Source of the DNA: Desulfuromonas sp. CSMB_57
Lineage (GTDB): Bacteria; Desulfobacterota; Desulfuromonadia; Desulfuromonadales; Syntrophotaleaceae
NCBI RefSeq assembly: GCF_020194955.2
Contig: NZ_JAFCIY020000045.1
Location: 1-64,000, forward strand
Length of the DNA: 64,000 bases
Direction: 5' to 3'
Each line of letters begins with the position of its first letter. Within the stretch, counting starts at the first letter, position 1. Both the position numbers and the translations under genes were made by a program. A model generated the notes under the pieces. That model made no database searches. It saw only the letters and a program-made list of their open reading frames with translations, and was not told the origin of the DNA. This document shows positions 1-9,406 of the stretch, in pieces.

Positions 1-374
1 TTCATCGCGATCAAGGACTTGAACATGACGGTGGACGTCGGGTTGGTGGTCGGAGTGGCGGCAGCCAGAACACCGAAGGGCTCGGCAATGTACTTCACGC
101 CTTCCTTCTCGTCGATAACGCCGACGGACTTCTTGTCCTTGAAGTACTCGTAGACAACGTGGGCGCCGAGATGGTTTTTGATGGCTTTGTGGTCGGCGCG
201 GCCGATGCCGGTCTCTTCAACAGCCATCTCGCCGAGCTTCACTTCGTTGGCGACGCTGGCGGCGTCCATGGCGGCGCAAATCTTGTCGACCTGCTCCTGG
301 GTGAAGTTCTTGGTTATGTCCGCTGCCTTACGTGCCCGCGCTACCAAATCATTGATCTTCTGTTCTACTGACAT
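1..374 (-). CDS. Acylating acetaldehyde dehydrogenase (AdhE N-terminal domain or stand-alone), 3' part outside window
   Basis: Only the first 124 codons are in the window; the gene runs off its left edge. The ATG at 372-374 follows a strong ribosome site (AGGAGG, about 6 bases away). The product begins MSVEQKINDLVARARKA and reaches a proline/threonine stretch (PTTNPTSTVMFK) typical of the CoA-acylating aldehyde dehydrogenases that interconvert acetyl-CoA and acetaldehyde with NAD(H). The catalytic cysteine lies beyond the edge, so it cannot be told whether this is the N-terminal half of a bifunctional AdhE or a single-domain enzyme. It has its own promoter and a leader of about 280 bases and is separated from the upstream NuoF-like gene by a terminator, so it is probably transcribed alone. 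Family assignment is firm; the exact subtype is not. Confidence 0.85.
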   Translation of the reverse strand, partial: MSVEQKINDLVARARKAADITKNFTQEQVDKICAAMDAASVANEVKLGEMAVEETGIGRADHKAIKNHLGAHVVYEYFKDKKSVGVIDEKEGVKYIAEPFGVLAAATPTTNPTSTVMFKSLIAM

Positions 375-654
375 ACCTGATCCTCCTAGTTGTGTGTTGA
401 ACACTCACCTTACCCGACTTCCAGACAACACGCGTGAAATGGCCCCACGCCCGAAACAAAGCAGGCAATCCGGGACCATTTTGGGTTCGATTAATCCGAA
501 GATGCAAGGGGCCGCCCCATGCGCAGCGATTGGTGACGAAGGAATCCGTACAGCCACGCGCAACAGGGTTCGAATGAGCCATATGCTCAATTCAACAAAG
601 GTCGTCCGGGCCCATCCGCCAGCCTTCCGCGGGCGCCCGTTCGGACCGGAAACC
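375..654 (-). other. Long untranslated leader of the aldehyde dehydrogenase gene
   Basis: There is no credible gene between the aldehyde dehydrogenase start and the terminator near 811-851. If the promoter at 661-689 is used, the transcript carries about 280 untranslated bases. Inside are a short palindrome GTGTTGAACAC (394-404) just upstream of the ribosome site and a GC-rich self-complementary stretch (about 507-518). No known riboswitch was recognised. The palindrome could be a regulator site, but this rests on symmetry alone. Confidence 0.35.
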
Positions 655-660
655 TTGGTA

Positions 661-689
661 GTTATAACAGGGTTTTGGACCCCTTGCAA
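661..689 (-). promoter_or_regulatory. Sigma-70 type promoter of the aldehyde dehydrogenase gene
   Basis: On the minus strand TTGCAA (684-689) and TATAAC (661-666) are separated by exactly 17 bases. Transcription would start near 654. Confidence 0.5.
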
Positions 690-810
690 GTAAATAATCG
701 GAGCAAAATTCTGCTTTTCTGGGCGTCAACCGGCAACCGCCCATGCCCCTGCCAGGCCCTCGATGAGCGTATCGGCTGAGACACAACCAGCGTGTCGGCC
801 CTCCCACCGC

Positions 811-851
811 AAAAAAATGCGCGCCGGTCAGGAGGGAAAAACCGGGCGCGC
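811..851 (-). terminator. Rho-independent terminator after the NuoF-like gene
   Basis: Reading the minus strand, an 11-base arm (841-851) pairs with a 10-base arm (819-828) with one bulge, around a 12-base loop, followed by a run of seven T (811-817). It lies about 120 bases past the stop codon of the NuoF-like gene. Confidence 0.75.
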
Positions 852-969
852 CAAAAATTGAGGAGACTGCGGAGATGCTCAGAAGCGACCTCATGGTTCA
901 ACAATAGCATCCCCGGTGACAATGGCAAGGGGCACCACCGTCAAGGCATGCCCAGGAAACGATCCGGAG

Positions 970-2436
<1,467 letters not shown>

Positions 2437-2502
2437 GGCAGGCTCTCCTTTTGACGGCCAGGGTCCGGAGAAAGGAAGGTTGGGTTGGGGTGCTCGGCCA
2501 AT

Positions 2503-2508
2503 AGTATA
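2503..2508 (-). promoter_or_regulatory. Possible -10 box (TATACT) for the NuoF-like gene
   Basis: TATACT on the minus strand lies about 67 bases before the start codon, but no good -35 match stands at the right distance, so this is tentative. Confidence 0.3.
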
Positions 2509-2580
2509 CCGCATCCAAAGCCGCCGACAGGGCTTCTCCGTCGAAAAACCTGCTTTTGACGCAAAACCGAAGCTGCCATG

Positions 2581-4011
2581 TCAAAGGATGGGATCGGCGA
2601 TGACATCCTCCCCGGTGCGGGCCCGCAATCGCTCGCGCTCAGCCTCGGCGGCCCGTTGTTCCTCGGCGCTGACCTTGCCGCCCACCCACCGATCCAGCAC
2701 CAGGGCCGCGACCAGATCGCCGGCCACATTGATGGCGGTGCGACACATGTCGAGGATCCGGTCCACGCCCATGATCAGGGCAATGCCGGACGGCGGAATC
2801 CCGACGGAACCCAGCACCATGGACAGCACGACGATGCCCACACCGGGGGTGGCGGGCGCCCCGATGGAAGCGCCGACGGCGGTCACCACAATCAAGGCCA
2901 TGCCCGGCAAGGTGATATCGATGCCGTAGACCTGGGCCAGGAACAGGGCCGCCACGCCCTGATAGAGAGCCGTGCCATTCATGTTGATGGTGGCGCCCAG
3001 GGGAATCACGAACTGCGCCACGGAGGGCCGCACTGCCAAACGATCCTCGGCGGTTTTGATGGACAGGGGCATGACGGCCGCGGAACTGGAAGTGGAGAAG
3101 GCCAGCAGCAGCACCTCTCGCACCGCCTTGAGAAACACCAGCGGTGAACGCCGGGCCAGAAGCAGCAGCAGGAGCATGTAGACCGCAAACAGTACCAGCA
3201 ACCCCAGCAGTACCGTCGCCACGTAAACAGCCATGCCCAGCAGGGCATCCAGCCCCAGTTTGGCGGTCAGCTGGGCGAGCAGTCCGAAGACCGCCACCGG
3301 CGCCAGCAGCATGGCCCAACGCACCACCGTCATGCAGACCGCCTGCAGGGAGCCAAGCAGTTCCAGCAGAGGCTTGGATTGCTGCGGCGGCAGCATGACC
3401 AAGGCGACACCCACCACCATGGCGAACACAACCACCTGCAGCATGTTGCTTTCTGCCATGGAAGAAAGCGGATTGGCGGGCAACAACGTGATCACCATCT
3501 GTGGCAGATCCCGCAAATCGACCAGGTCCCGCGCCTCTGCCGCAACGGCCGGGGCGGGGCGCGGCAACGGCAGGGTCTGGCTGTCGACAAACCGGCCCGG
3601 TTGCACCAGGCTGGCCACCAGCAGGCCGATAACGATGGAAAGGGCGGTGATGGCGAGAAAAAAACCTACGGCGCGACTGCCCATGCGGCGTAACTGTTCA
3701 AAATCTTCCGTGGCAGCCAGGCCGCGAATAATGGAGGCAAACACCAGGGGGATGACGATCATCTGGATCAGGGCCAGAAACAACCGACCCGGCAGGGCCA
3801 GCCAGTCGCCGAGGGTGGCGGCGGAAGCCGGATCCAGCCAGCCGACGGAGGGCCCCAGCAAGACCCCGACCGCCACCCCCGCCGTCATGCCGATAAGCAC
3901 CTGCAACCACAAACGGCCACGCACCAGGGCCTGCAGGGAATGGGCCAGATGTTTCAGAGAGCGGGGATGGAGTACTTCCAGGGGTACGAAAGGAACCGAA
4001 TGGCGCTGCAT
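2581..4011 (-). CDS. Proton/sodium:dicarboxylate (glutamate-type) symporter, DAACS family
   Basis: The 476-residue inner-membrane protein carries the hallmarks of the GltP/DctA family: a serine-rich re-entrant loop (AFSTSSSAAVMP), the unwound helix motif GATINMNGTALYQ, and a second hairpin loop followed by GVDRILDMCRTAINVAGD. Members take up C4-dicarboxylates, glutamate or aspartate with H+ or Na+. Substrate cannot be settled from sequence alone. The start is taken at ATG 4009-4011, which follows AAAGGAGGCCGTG; an in-frame ATG 11 codons upstream has no ribosome site. The C-terminal tail is charged and probably cytoplasmic. It lies 50 bases after the J-domain gene in the same direction and may be cotranscribed with it. 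Confidence 0.9.
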   Translation of the reverse strand: MQRHSVPFVPLEVLHPRSLKHLAHSLQALVRGRLWLQVLIGMTAGVAVGVLLGPSVGWLDPASAATLGDWLALPGRLFLALIQMIVIPLVFASIIRGLAATEDFEQLRRMGSRAVGFFLAITALSIVIGLLVASLVQPGRFVDSQTLPLPRPAPAVAAEARDLVDLRDLPQMVITLLPANPLSSMAESNMLQVVVFAMVVGVALVMLPPQQSKPLLELLGSLQAVCMTVVRWAMLLAPVAVFGLLAQLTAKLGLDALLGMAVYVATVLLGLLVLFAVYMLLLLLLARRSPLVFLKAVREVLLLAFSTSSSAAVMPLSIKTAEDRLAVRPSVAQFVIPLGATINMNGTALYQGVAALFLAQVYGIDITLPGMALIVVTAVGASIGAPATPGVGIVVLSMVLGSVGIPPSGIALIMGVDRILDMCRTAINVAGDLVAALVLDRWVGGKVSAEEQRAAEAERERLRARTGEDVIADPIL

Positions 4012-4061
4012 CACGGCCTCCTTTTTAGGATTCAAGATTTCCAACCAGAAGGGGATGCGGG

Positions 4062-4370
4062 TCAGCCTTCAGCCGCACCGGTCCCATCCCGGCCCCAGAC
4101 CGGATCGTCCTGAAACTGGGCCCGCAGGCGTTCTTCCGGGACCTGTTCGAAAAATTCCTCGGGACCGAAGCAGTAGCGATAATCGGCCAGATATTGCAAC
4201 ACCAAGCGGTAAGCAGCATTCAGTTGCCGAATTCGCTCCGGATCCTGCCCGCCGGCATCGGGGTGGCAGCGTTTGACCAGCCTGCGGTAGCCGGCCTTGA
4301 CCTCCCGCAAGGTAGCTCTCTGTCCGAGCTCGAGGACTCGAACAGCTTTTTGTAATTCAGCCAAAGTCAT
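4062..4370 (-). CDS. Small J-domain protein
   Basis: A 102-residue protein whose first 70 residues form a J domain, with the HPD signature intact in the segment KRCHPDAGGQDPERI. It has no zinc-finger, glycine-rich or C-terminal substrate domain, so it is not DnaJ itself but a short (type III-like) cochaperone that would stimulate a DnaK partner. The last 30 residues are acidic and match nothing recognised. ATG at 4370 follows AAGGGG. It sits between an aminotransferase and a dicarboxylate symporter in the same direction; the client is unknown. Confidence 0.85.
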   Translation of the reverse strand: MTLAELQKAVRVLELGQRATLREVKAGYRRLVKRCHPDAGGQDPERIRQLNAAYRLVLQYLADYRYCFGPEEFFEQVPEERLRAQFQDDPVWGRDGTGAAEG

Positions 4371-4434
4371 GATTATCCCCTTCCCGGTCGAGCGGACAAG
4401 TTCACGTTGCCGGAGCGCGCAAACGCTCTGCCTG

Positions 4435-5706
4435 TCACAGCGTCAACAGGTAATCCTCCAGTCGATGGCAACCGGCGATAATACGCGGAAACAGTTGCCC
4501 CGCCAGTTCATCGGTCATGGCCGCCGACCCCGGCCAGGATTGCAGCGCTGCCGCGCCGTCATAATCGACCGGCGCCACCCGCACGCCCAGGGCGGTAGCG
4601 GCCAAATAAAAATCGACCCCCGGCAACACGGCCACATGAACCTGCTGCAGCAGTTCGTCACACAGCCTCTGGCCGGTAAGGATGCCCTTTTTCCGCAGTC
4701 GATCGCGCTGGTTCTGAAAATCGGGAAACAGATAAAACGCTCCCTCCGGACGCGGGCAGTTGAGGCCCATGGTTAGCAACCGTTGGTACACATATTCGCA
4801 CACATACCGGTGAATGTCACAGGTGCGGCGGACAAAGGGGCGCACGGCCTCGAAATTGCCGTAGGCTTCCAGGGCCGCATACTGGATGGGGGCGCTGACG
4901 GCGCTGAAGGTCTCGCTGATGACCGACTGCAAGGCCTCCAGGACCAGCCGCAACGGCTTGGGCACCAGCAGCACTCCCAAACGGTAGCCGCCGGCCGCAA
5001 AGGACTTGGACAATCCGCCCGATACGATGGTGCCTTCCGGATAGTAATGAGCCATGCTGGCGTGGGAGCGGTCGGTGAAATTAAGCATGGCGTAGATTTC
5101 ATCGGAGATCACCAGCACCTGGTAGGCGCGGCAGATCTCCGCCAGCTCCTCCATTTCGCTCTGCTTGTAAAAGCCGCCGGTGGGATTGTTGGGATTGTTG
5201 AGTATCAACAGCTTCTGGCACTGGCCAAGGCTGTGGCAGGCCCGGTCCAGTTCATCCGCCTGCAGCCGATAACCGTTTTCCCGTTGCGTGGCAATGGGCA
5301 CGATTCCCTTGCCGCGCAAGGCCGCCTGCGGGCCGTAACTGACCCAGCTCGGCGCCGGCACCAACAGCGGCCCCTCCACTAGGTAGATGGTCTGGAAGAT
5401 CAGTTCCTTGCTGCCGGGCCCGATGCAGACATCCTCGGCCGAATAGTCGAAATTGAATTCCCGGCGGTAAAAACTCGCCACCGCCCGGCACAACTCGGGC
5501 AGTCCGCGGGTCGGCAGATAGTCTTTCTGGTGGACGTTGCGACGCAACGCCTCCTGCAAGGACTCGGGCACCGGAAATGGCGACTGGCCAAAACCGAAAT
5601 GGAAGATGGTTTGGCCTTTGCGTCGCAATTCCAGGGCCTTGCGGTTAATAGCCAGGGTCGCGGACTCGCGCAGACTGAGAACCAGGGGATTGAGTGCCGG
5701 AAACAT
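4435..5706 (-). CDS. Class I/II PLP-dependent aminotransferase
   Basis: A 423-residue fold-type I aminotransferase. Visible landmarks are the substrate-side FGQSPFPVP segment, ILNNPNNPTGG with the asparagine that contacts the cofactor, SDEIYAMLNF with the PLP-ring aspartate, and the Schiff-base lysine in GGLSKSFAAGGYRLG. The C-terminal arginine that binds substrate carboxylate is probably in LGVRVAPVDYDG. The family includes aspartate and aromatic aminotransferases; substrate is not predictable. Length is normal. The start at 5706 has AAAGGAG at good spacing. It is the first gene of a possible minus-strand group that continues into the J-domain gene 64 bases on. Confidence 0.88.
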   Translation of the reverse strand: MFPALNPLVLSLRESATLAINRKALELRRKGQTIFHFGFGQSPFPVPESLQEALRRNVHQKDYLPTRGLPELCRAVASFYRREFNFDYSAEDVCIGPGSKELIFQTIYLVEGPLLVPAPSWVSYGPQAALRGKGIVPIATQRENGYRLQADELDRACHSLGQCQKLLILNNPNNPTGGFYKQSEMEELAEICRAYQVLVISDEIYAMLNFTDRSHASMAHYYPEGTIVSGGLSKSFAAGGYRLGVLLVPKPLRLVLEALQSVISETFSAVSAPIQYAALEAYGNFEAVRPFVRRTCDIHRYVCEYVYQRLLTMGLNCPRPEGAFYLFPDFQNQRDRLRKKGILTGQRLCDELLQQVHVAVLPGVDFYLAATALGVRVAPVDYDGAAALQSWPGSAAMTDELAGQLFPRIIAGCHRLEDYLLTL

Positions 5707-5814
5707 GGCCGACTCCTTTTCTCGGGTTGCCGCACAAACGGACCAGGGTCACTGCCAACCGGCGAGTCCGTCTAAGGGACTGTGTCCACCCGGCAGACGC
5801 TCCCGCAACCGCCT

Positions 5815-6762
5815 TCATCGCCCGGTGCGCAGATGCAGTTCCATGGGATGCGGGTGCAGGTACAACTGTTCAGCCAGGTAGGGCGGACGGTATTTGCGAA
5901 CGAAATGGTTGATCAGGGTGATGGGAATGTTGATGGGGACCTGGCCGTGGCGATATTGCTCGATCAGTTCCAGCATTTCCTGCTTTTCGTCCGCCTCCAG
6001 ATGCTTTTTGAAATACCCCATCAAATGCTGCAGAACATTGACATGTTTGGCGACGCTGGGTAGTTGCCGAATCGCCTTCATGAGCAGCTGCTGGTATTCC
6101 GGAAACAACTCCGTCCCAGTCAATTGCCCGGCCCGCGCCACCAGCTTGCCCATCTGCCGCGCCAGTTCCACGTTATGGCTCATCAACAAATATTTATGCC
6201 GGGCATGAAAGTCGACCAGATGCGCAGCGGCCGGACTGATGCTTAACATCTGCCGCCAACGCTGGAAAGTAAAGATCGCTTCAATGAAATTTTCCCGCAG
6301 CCGCGGATCGTTCAAACGACCGTCCTCCTCAACCGGCAGCAGCGGAAAATGCTCCATGAACAGGCCCGCGAACAGGCCCACGCCGTTCTTGTTGGGAATG
6401 CCGTTGCGATCGTAGAGTTTGACCCGGGCCATGCCGCTGCTCGGCGAACGCCCTTTGAAAACAAAACCGCACAACCCTTCCTGCTCGAGTTCGGCCAGGC
6501 GTGTTTGCGCCCAACGTGTCATGGCATCCGTCACATCCTCGCCGCTCCCGGAGAAAACCAGTCGCTGGGCGCCCGGCTCGCCCACCAGTCGCAGGGTCGG
6601 CCGGGGGATGGGCAGCCCCATTTCCACTTCGGGACAGACCGGCACCCAATCGACATAGCGGCCAAGGGTGTCGCGCAGGAAGCGATCCAGTTGATGACCA
6701 CCGTCGTAGCGCACATTGGCGCCGAGCAGACAGGCGCTGATGCCGAGCCGAATCTTTTCCAT
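5815..6762 (-). CDS. DUF523-DUF1722 fusion protein (YbgA-type)
   Basis: The 315-residue protein joins two uncharacterised domains. Residues about 1-150 are DUF523, with conserved cysteines and glycines in ISACLLGANVRYDGGH and PVCPEVEMGLPIPRP. Residues about 190-305 are DUF1722, recognisable from FHARHKYLLMSHN and the C-terminal PINIPITLINHFVRKY. The same fusion is widespread; DUF1722 proteins often lie near photolyase genes, and here a class II photolyase lies 3 kb away on the other strand, with corA and a transporter between. Biochemical function is unknown to me. The ATG at 6760-6762 follows AAAGGCAGGAT; an upstream in-frame ATG lacks a ribosome site. Confidence 0.85.
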   Translation of the reverse strand: MEKIRLGISACLLGANVRYDGGHQLDRFLRDTLGRYVDWVPVCPEVEMGLPIPRPTLRLVGEPGAQRLVFSGSGEDVTDAMTRWAQTRLAELEQEGLCGFVFKGRSPSSGMARVKLYDRNGIPNKNGVGLFAGLFMEHFPLLPVEEDGRLNDPRLRENFIEAIFTFQRWRQMLSISPAAAHLVDFHARHKYLLMSHNVELARQMGKLVARAGQLTGTELFPEYQQLLMKAIRQLPSVAKHVNVLQHLMGYFKKHLEADEKQEMLELIEQYRHGQVPINIPITLINHFVRKYRPPYLAEQLYLHPHPMELHLRTGR

Positions 6763-6911
6763 ATCCTGCCTTTCTTTGCGGCCGCCTGCAACGGGCGGCA
6801 AGGAATATGCCGTGTCGCCGCCGAATGCAAAAAGATATATTTCCGACCCCGGCGTATTAGGGTACATTCTAACAGAAACCCGTCACGGCAAAAGCGACCG
6901 GAGGAGAATTC

Positions 6912-8039
6912 ATGAGCAAGCCGGGAAAACGAAGACCTCGCCCCCCTTCAGATCGAAACCACCAAAAACCGGTGCGTCGAAAGCTGCTGCCCAAGACCTC
7001 TCACAAGGCCGGCTTGCCCCCCGGAACCCTGCTCCATATAGGAGAAAAGCACCCCTTTGAGGTGCAACTCCAGCTCATAGATTATGGTCCTGACCACCTT
7101 TGTGAACAGATTTTGGACAATCCTGAGGATTGTCGCACCTTTCTCCACAGCCCTTCCGTCAGCTGGATCAATTTCGACGGAGTCCACGAGACGGACCTGC
7201 TGCAGCAAGTCGCTGCCCTGTTCAACCTGCACCCGCTGGTTCCGGAAGATATCGTCAACACCACCCACCGTCCCAAACTGGAAGAATTCGACAACTATCT
7301 GTTCGTGGTTCTGAAAATGCTGCATTACGATGCCGAGCAGGTCAACATCCGCCTGGAACAGGTCAGCCTGGTCCTGGGACCGGGCTTTGTGCTCTCCTTC
7401 CAGGAACAGCGGGGCGACGTCTTCGACGGGGTGCGCCAACGGCTGCGCAACAACAAGGGCCGGCTCCGCAAAATGGGTTCCGATTACCTGGCCTACGCCC
7501 TTTTGGATGCCGTGGTCGACAGCTATTTTGCCATCCTGGAAAACCTCGGCGAGCAGATTGAATGGCTCGAAGACGAAGTCATCAATCGGCCCACCCCGGA
7601 AACCCTCTCGCAAATCCACCATTTCAAACGGGAAATGATCCTGCTGCGCAAGGCGGTCTGGCCCCTGCGGGAAATCATCGGCGGCCTGCAACGTCTCGGC
7701 CCGCCCCTGGTCCAGAACAGTACCGCGCTCTACCTGCGCGACATCCACGACCATACCGTTCAGATCATCGATACCATCGAAACTTTTCGCGACATTCTCT
7801 CCGGGCTGCTGGATCTTTATCTGTCCAGTATCAGCAACCGCATGAATGAAATCATGAAAGTGTTGACCATCATCGCCACCATTTTCATTCCCCTCACCTT
7901 CGTCGCCGGCGTCTACGGCATGAACTTCGAATTCATGCCGGAGCTGCATTGGCCTTGGAGCTATCCTGTACTGCTGCTGCTCATGCTGGGCATGGCCGGC
8001 GGCATGATGATCTTTTTCCGCCGCAAAAATTGGCTCTGA
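6912..8039 (+). CDS. corA: CorA-family magnesium/cobalt channel
   Basis: The 375-residue protein has the large N-terminal cytoplasmic alpha/beta domain, the long stalk helix (about residues 200-310) and two C-terminal membrane helices of CorA. The selectivity motif GMN is present in the segment VAGVYGMNFEFMPEL between the helices, followed by a short acidic periplasmic loop and a basic C-terminal end (FFRRKNWL). The first 40 residues are unusually basic and proline-rich compared with the E. coli protein. ATG 6912 follows GGAGGAG at ideal spacing. It is divergent from the DUF523-DUF1722 gene and first in a plus-strand run with the SLC13 transporter and photolyase genes. The ion carried (Mg2+, Co2+ or Ni2+) is not determined by sequence. 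Confidence 0.93.
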   Translation: MSKPGKRRPRPPSDRNHQKPVRRKLLPKTSHKAGLPPGTLLHIGEKHPFEVQLQLIDYGPDHLCEQILDNPEDCRTFLHSPSVSWINFDGVHETDLLQQVAALFNLHPLVPEDIVNTTHRPKLEEFDNYLFVVLKMLHYDAEQVNIRLEQVSLVLGPGFVLSFQEQRGDVFDGVRQRLRNNKGRLRKMGSDYLAYALLDAVVDSYFAILENLGEQIEWLEDEVINRPTPETLSQIHHFKREMILLRKAVWPLREIIGGLQRLGPPLVQNSTALYLRDIHDHTVQIIDTIETFRDILSGLLDLYLSSISNRMNEIMKVLTIIATIFIPLTFVAGVYGMNFEFMPELHWPWSYPVLLLLMLGMAGGMMIFFRRKNWL

Positions 8040-8061
8040 AGGAAAAAACGCGCAATTTTTC

Positions 8062-8096
8062 CCAGGCGCCGGTGCGGCTGCCTGGCTGCGGTTTTT
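8062..8096 (+). terminator. Weak rho-independent terminator after corA
   Basis: Arms CCAGGC (8062-8067) and GCCTGG (8080-8085) are followed after a six-base gap by five T (8092-8096). The gap before the T run makes it a weak candidate. Confidence 0.3.
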
Positions 8097-8123
8097 AAAC
8101 GCTGACTGTGAGTGAATGGGGTT

Positions 8124-9353
8124 ATGGATTGGCTGGTTCTGGTTACTTTCATTCTGGTCTATCTCGGCATGATCCTAGGCGGCTTGCCCGGCTTGGCTCT
8201 GGATCGCGCCGGCTTGGCACTGCTCGGCGCTTTGCTGCTGATCATCACCGGCCGTTTGGATCTGAATCAGGCCTGGGCAGCAGTTGATCTGCCGACCATG
8301 GCCCTGCTGTTCGGCCTCATGATCCTGTCGGCACAGTTGCGCCTGGGGGGCTTTTACACCCGCCTGACCCGGGGCATGGCCGCGGCCTCCTTGGGGCCGC
8401 AACGCCTGCTGGCGGTGCTCATCATCGTCGCAGGAGCACTGTCGGCGTTGCTGGTCAACGATATCGTCTGCCTGGCCATGGCACCGATTCTGGTTGAAGG
8501 CTGCACCCGGCGGGCCCTCAACCCCCGCCCCTATCTCCTGGCCCTGGCCTGCGCCGCCAATATCGGCTCGGCCGCCACCCTCATCGGCAATCCCCAGAAC
8601 ATCCTTATCGGCCAGGCCCTGCAGTTGTCCTTTGTCGGGTATCTGGGCATCGCCGCTGTTCCGGTGGCCCTGGGCTTGGCGGCCACCTGGTGGATTATCG
8701 CTCGTGGATATCGCGGTTGCTGGCACCTGGAGCTTCCGACCGGCGCCGTGCAGGCACCGCCCTTCAGTTCCTGGCAGACCGGCAAAGGTCTGCTGGTGCT
8801 GCTGCTGGTGACCGGCGCCTTTCTGGGGACGGCCTGGCCACGGGAGTTGGTGGTCCTGGCCGCCGCCGCCCTGCTGTTGACCAGTCGCAGCACCGCCTCC
8901 GGTCGCCTGCTGGCTCTGGTCGATTGGCAACTGCTGCTGCTCTTCATGGGCTTGTTCGTCATCAACCAGGCCCTGGCGGCGACCGGTCTCCCGACCCGAT
9001 TACTGGCCGACCTGGCCGAGGGGGGCTTGCATGTGGGCCGGCCCCATTGGCTGTTTCTGCTCACCGCCGGTCTCTCCAACCTGGTCTCCAACGTGCCGGC
9101 GGTCATGCTGCTGCTACCCGCCGCCGGCCATCCCCTGGCGGGACCCATCCTGGCCCTGTCCAGCACCTTGGCCGGCAACCTGCTGGTGGTGGGCAGCATC
9201 GCCAACATCATCGTGGTGGACCAGGCAGCCCGCCTGGGCAGCCCCATCGGCTGGCGCGATCATGCCCGCATCGGCATTCCCGTTACCCTCCTCAGCCTGG
9301 TCTGTTGCGCCGCGTGGCTGTGGCTGGTCATGCATGTCAGCAGCAACGGATAG
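8124..9353 (+). CDS. SLC13/ArsB-NhaD superfamily anion or ion transporter
   Basis: A 409-residue polytopic membrane protein of about 11-12 helices. Two inverted-repeat signature loops of the ion transporter superfamily can be seen: NIGSAATLIGNPQN near residue 155, and the C-terminal counterpart STLAGNLLVVGSIANIIV near residue 355. LVNDIVCLAMAPI and NLVSNVPAVMLLLP are the paired substrate-site segments. This fits the ArsB/NhaD/CitT group; substrate (arsenite, sodium, dicarboxylate, sulfate) cannot be chosen. No arsR, arsC or related gene is nearby, so an arsenic role is unsupported. The start may be ATG 8124 or GTG 8112; both have weak ribosome sites. The photolyase gene follows after 53 bases and is probably cotranscribed. 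Confidence 0.83.
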   Translation: MDWLVLVTFILVYLGMILGGLPGLALDRAGLALLGALLLIITGRLDLNQAWAAVDLPTMALLFGLMILSAQLRLGGFYTRLTRGMAAASLGPQRLLAVLIIVAGALSALLVNDIVCLAMAPILVEGCTRRALNPRPYLLALACAANIGSAATLIGNPQNILIGQALQLSFVGYLGIAAVPVALGLAATWWIIARGYRGCWHLELPTGAVQAPPFSSWQTGKGLLVLLLVTGAFLGTAWPRELVVLAAAALLLTSRSTASGRLLALVDWQLLLLFMGLFVINQALAATGLPTRLLADLAEGGLHVGRPHWLFLLTAGLSNLVSNVPAVMLLLPAAGHPLAGPILALSSTLAGNLLVVGSIANIIVVDQAARLGSPIGWRDHARIGIPVTLLSLVCCAAWLWLVMHVSSNG

Positions 9354-9406
9354 ACCGGCAATCGGTTATTGCCGCGAAGCTTCCACCCCGGCCGAAAGGA
9401 TTTGGC

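Noticed and set aside
480-500. tRNA T-arm-like sequence GGGTTCGATT
   Set aside because: The arms do not pair and no anticodon or acceptor stem could be drawn around it.
502-519. Sigma-54-like -24/-12 pattern on the minus strand upstream of the aldehyde dehydrogenase
   Set aside because: The -12 half is good but the -24 half lacks the T and the conserved CAC; a better sigma-70 match with 17-base spacing stands upstream at 661-689.
8124-9353. Arsenite efflux pump ArsB
   Set aside because: Only superfamily-level features are visible and no arsenic genes lie nearby.
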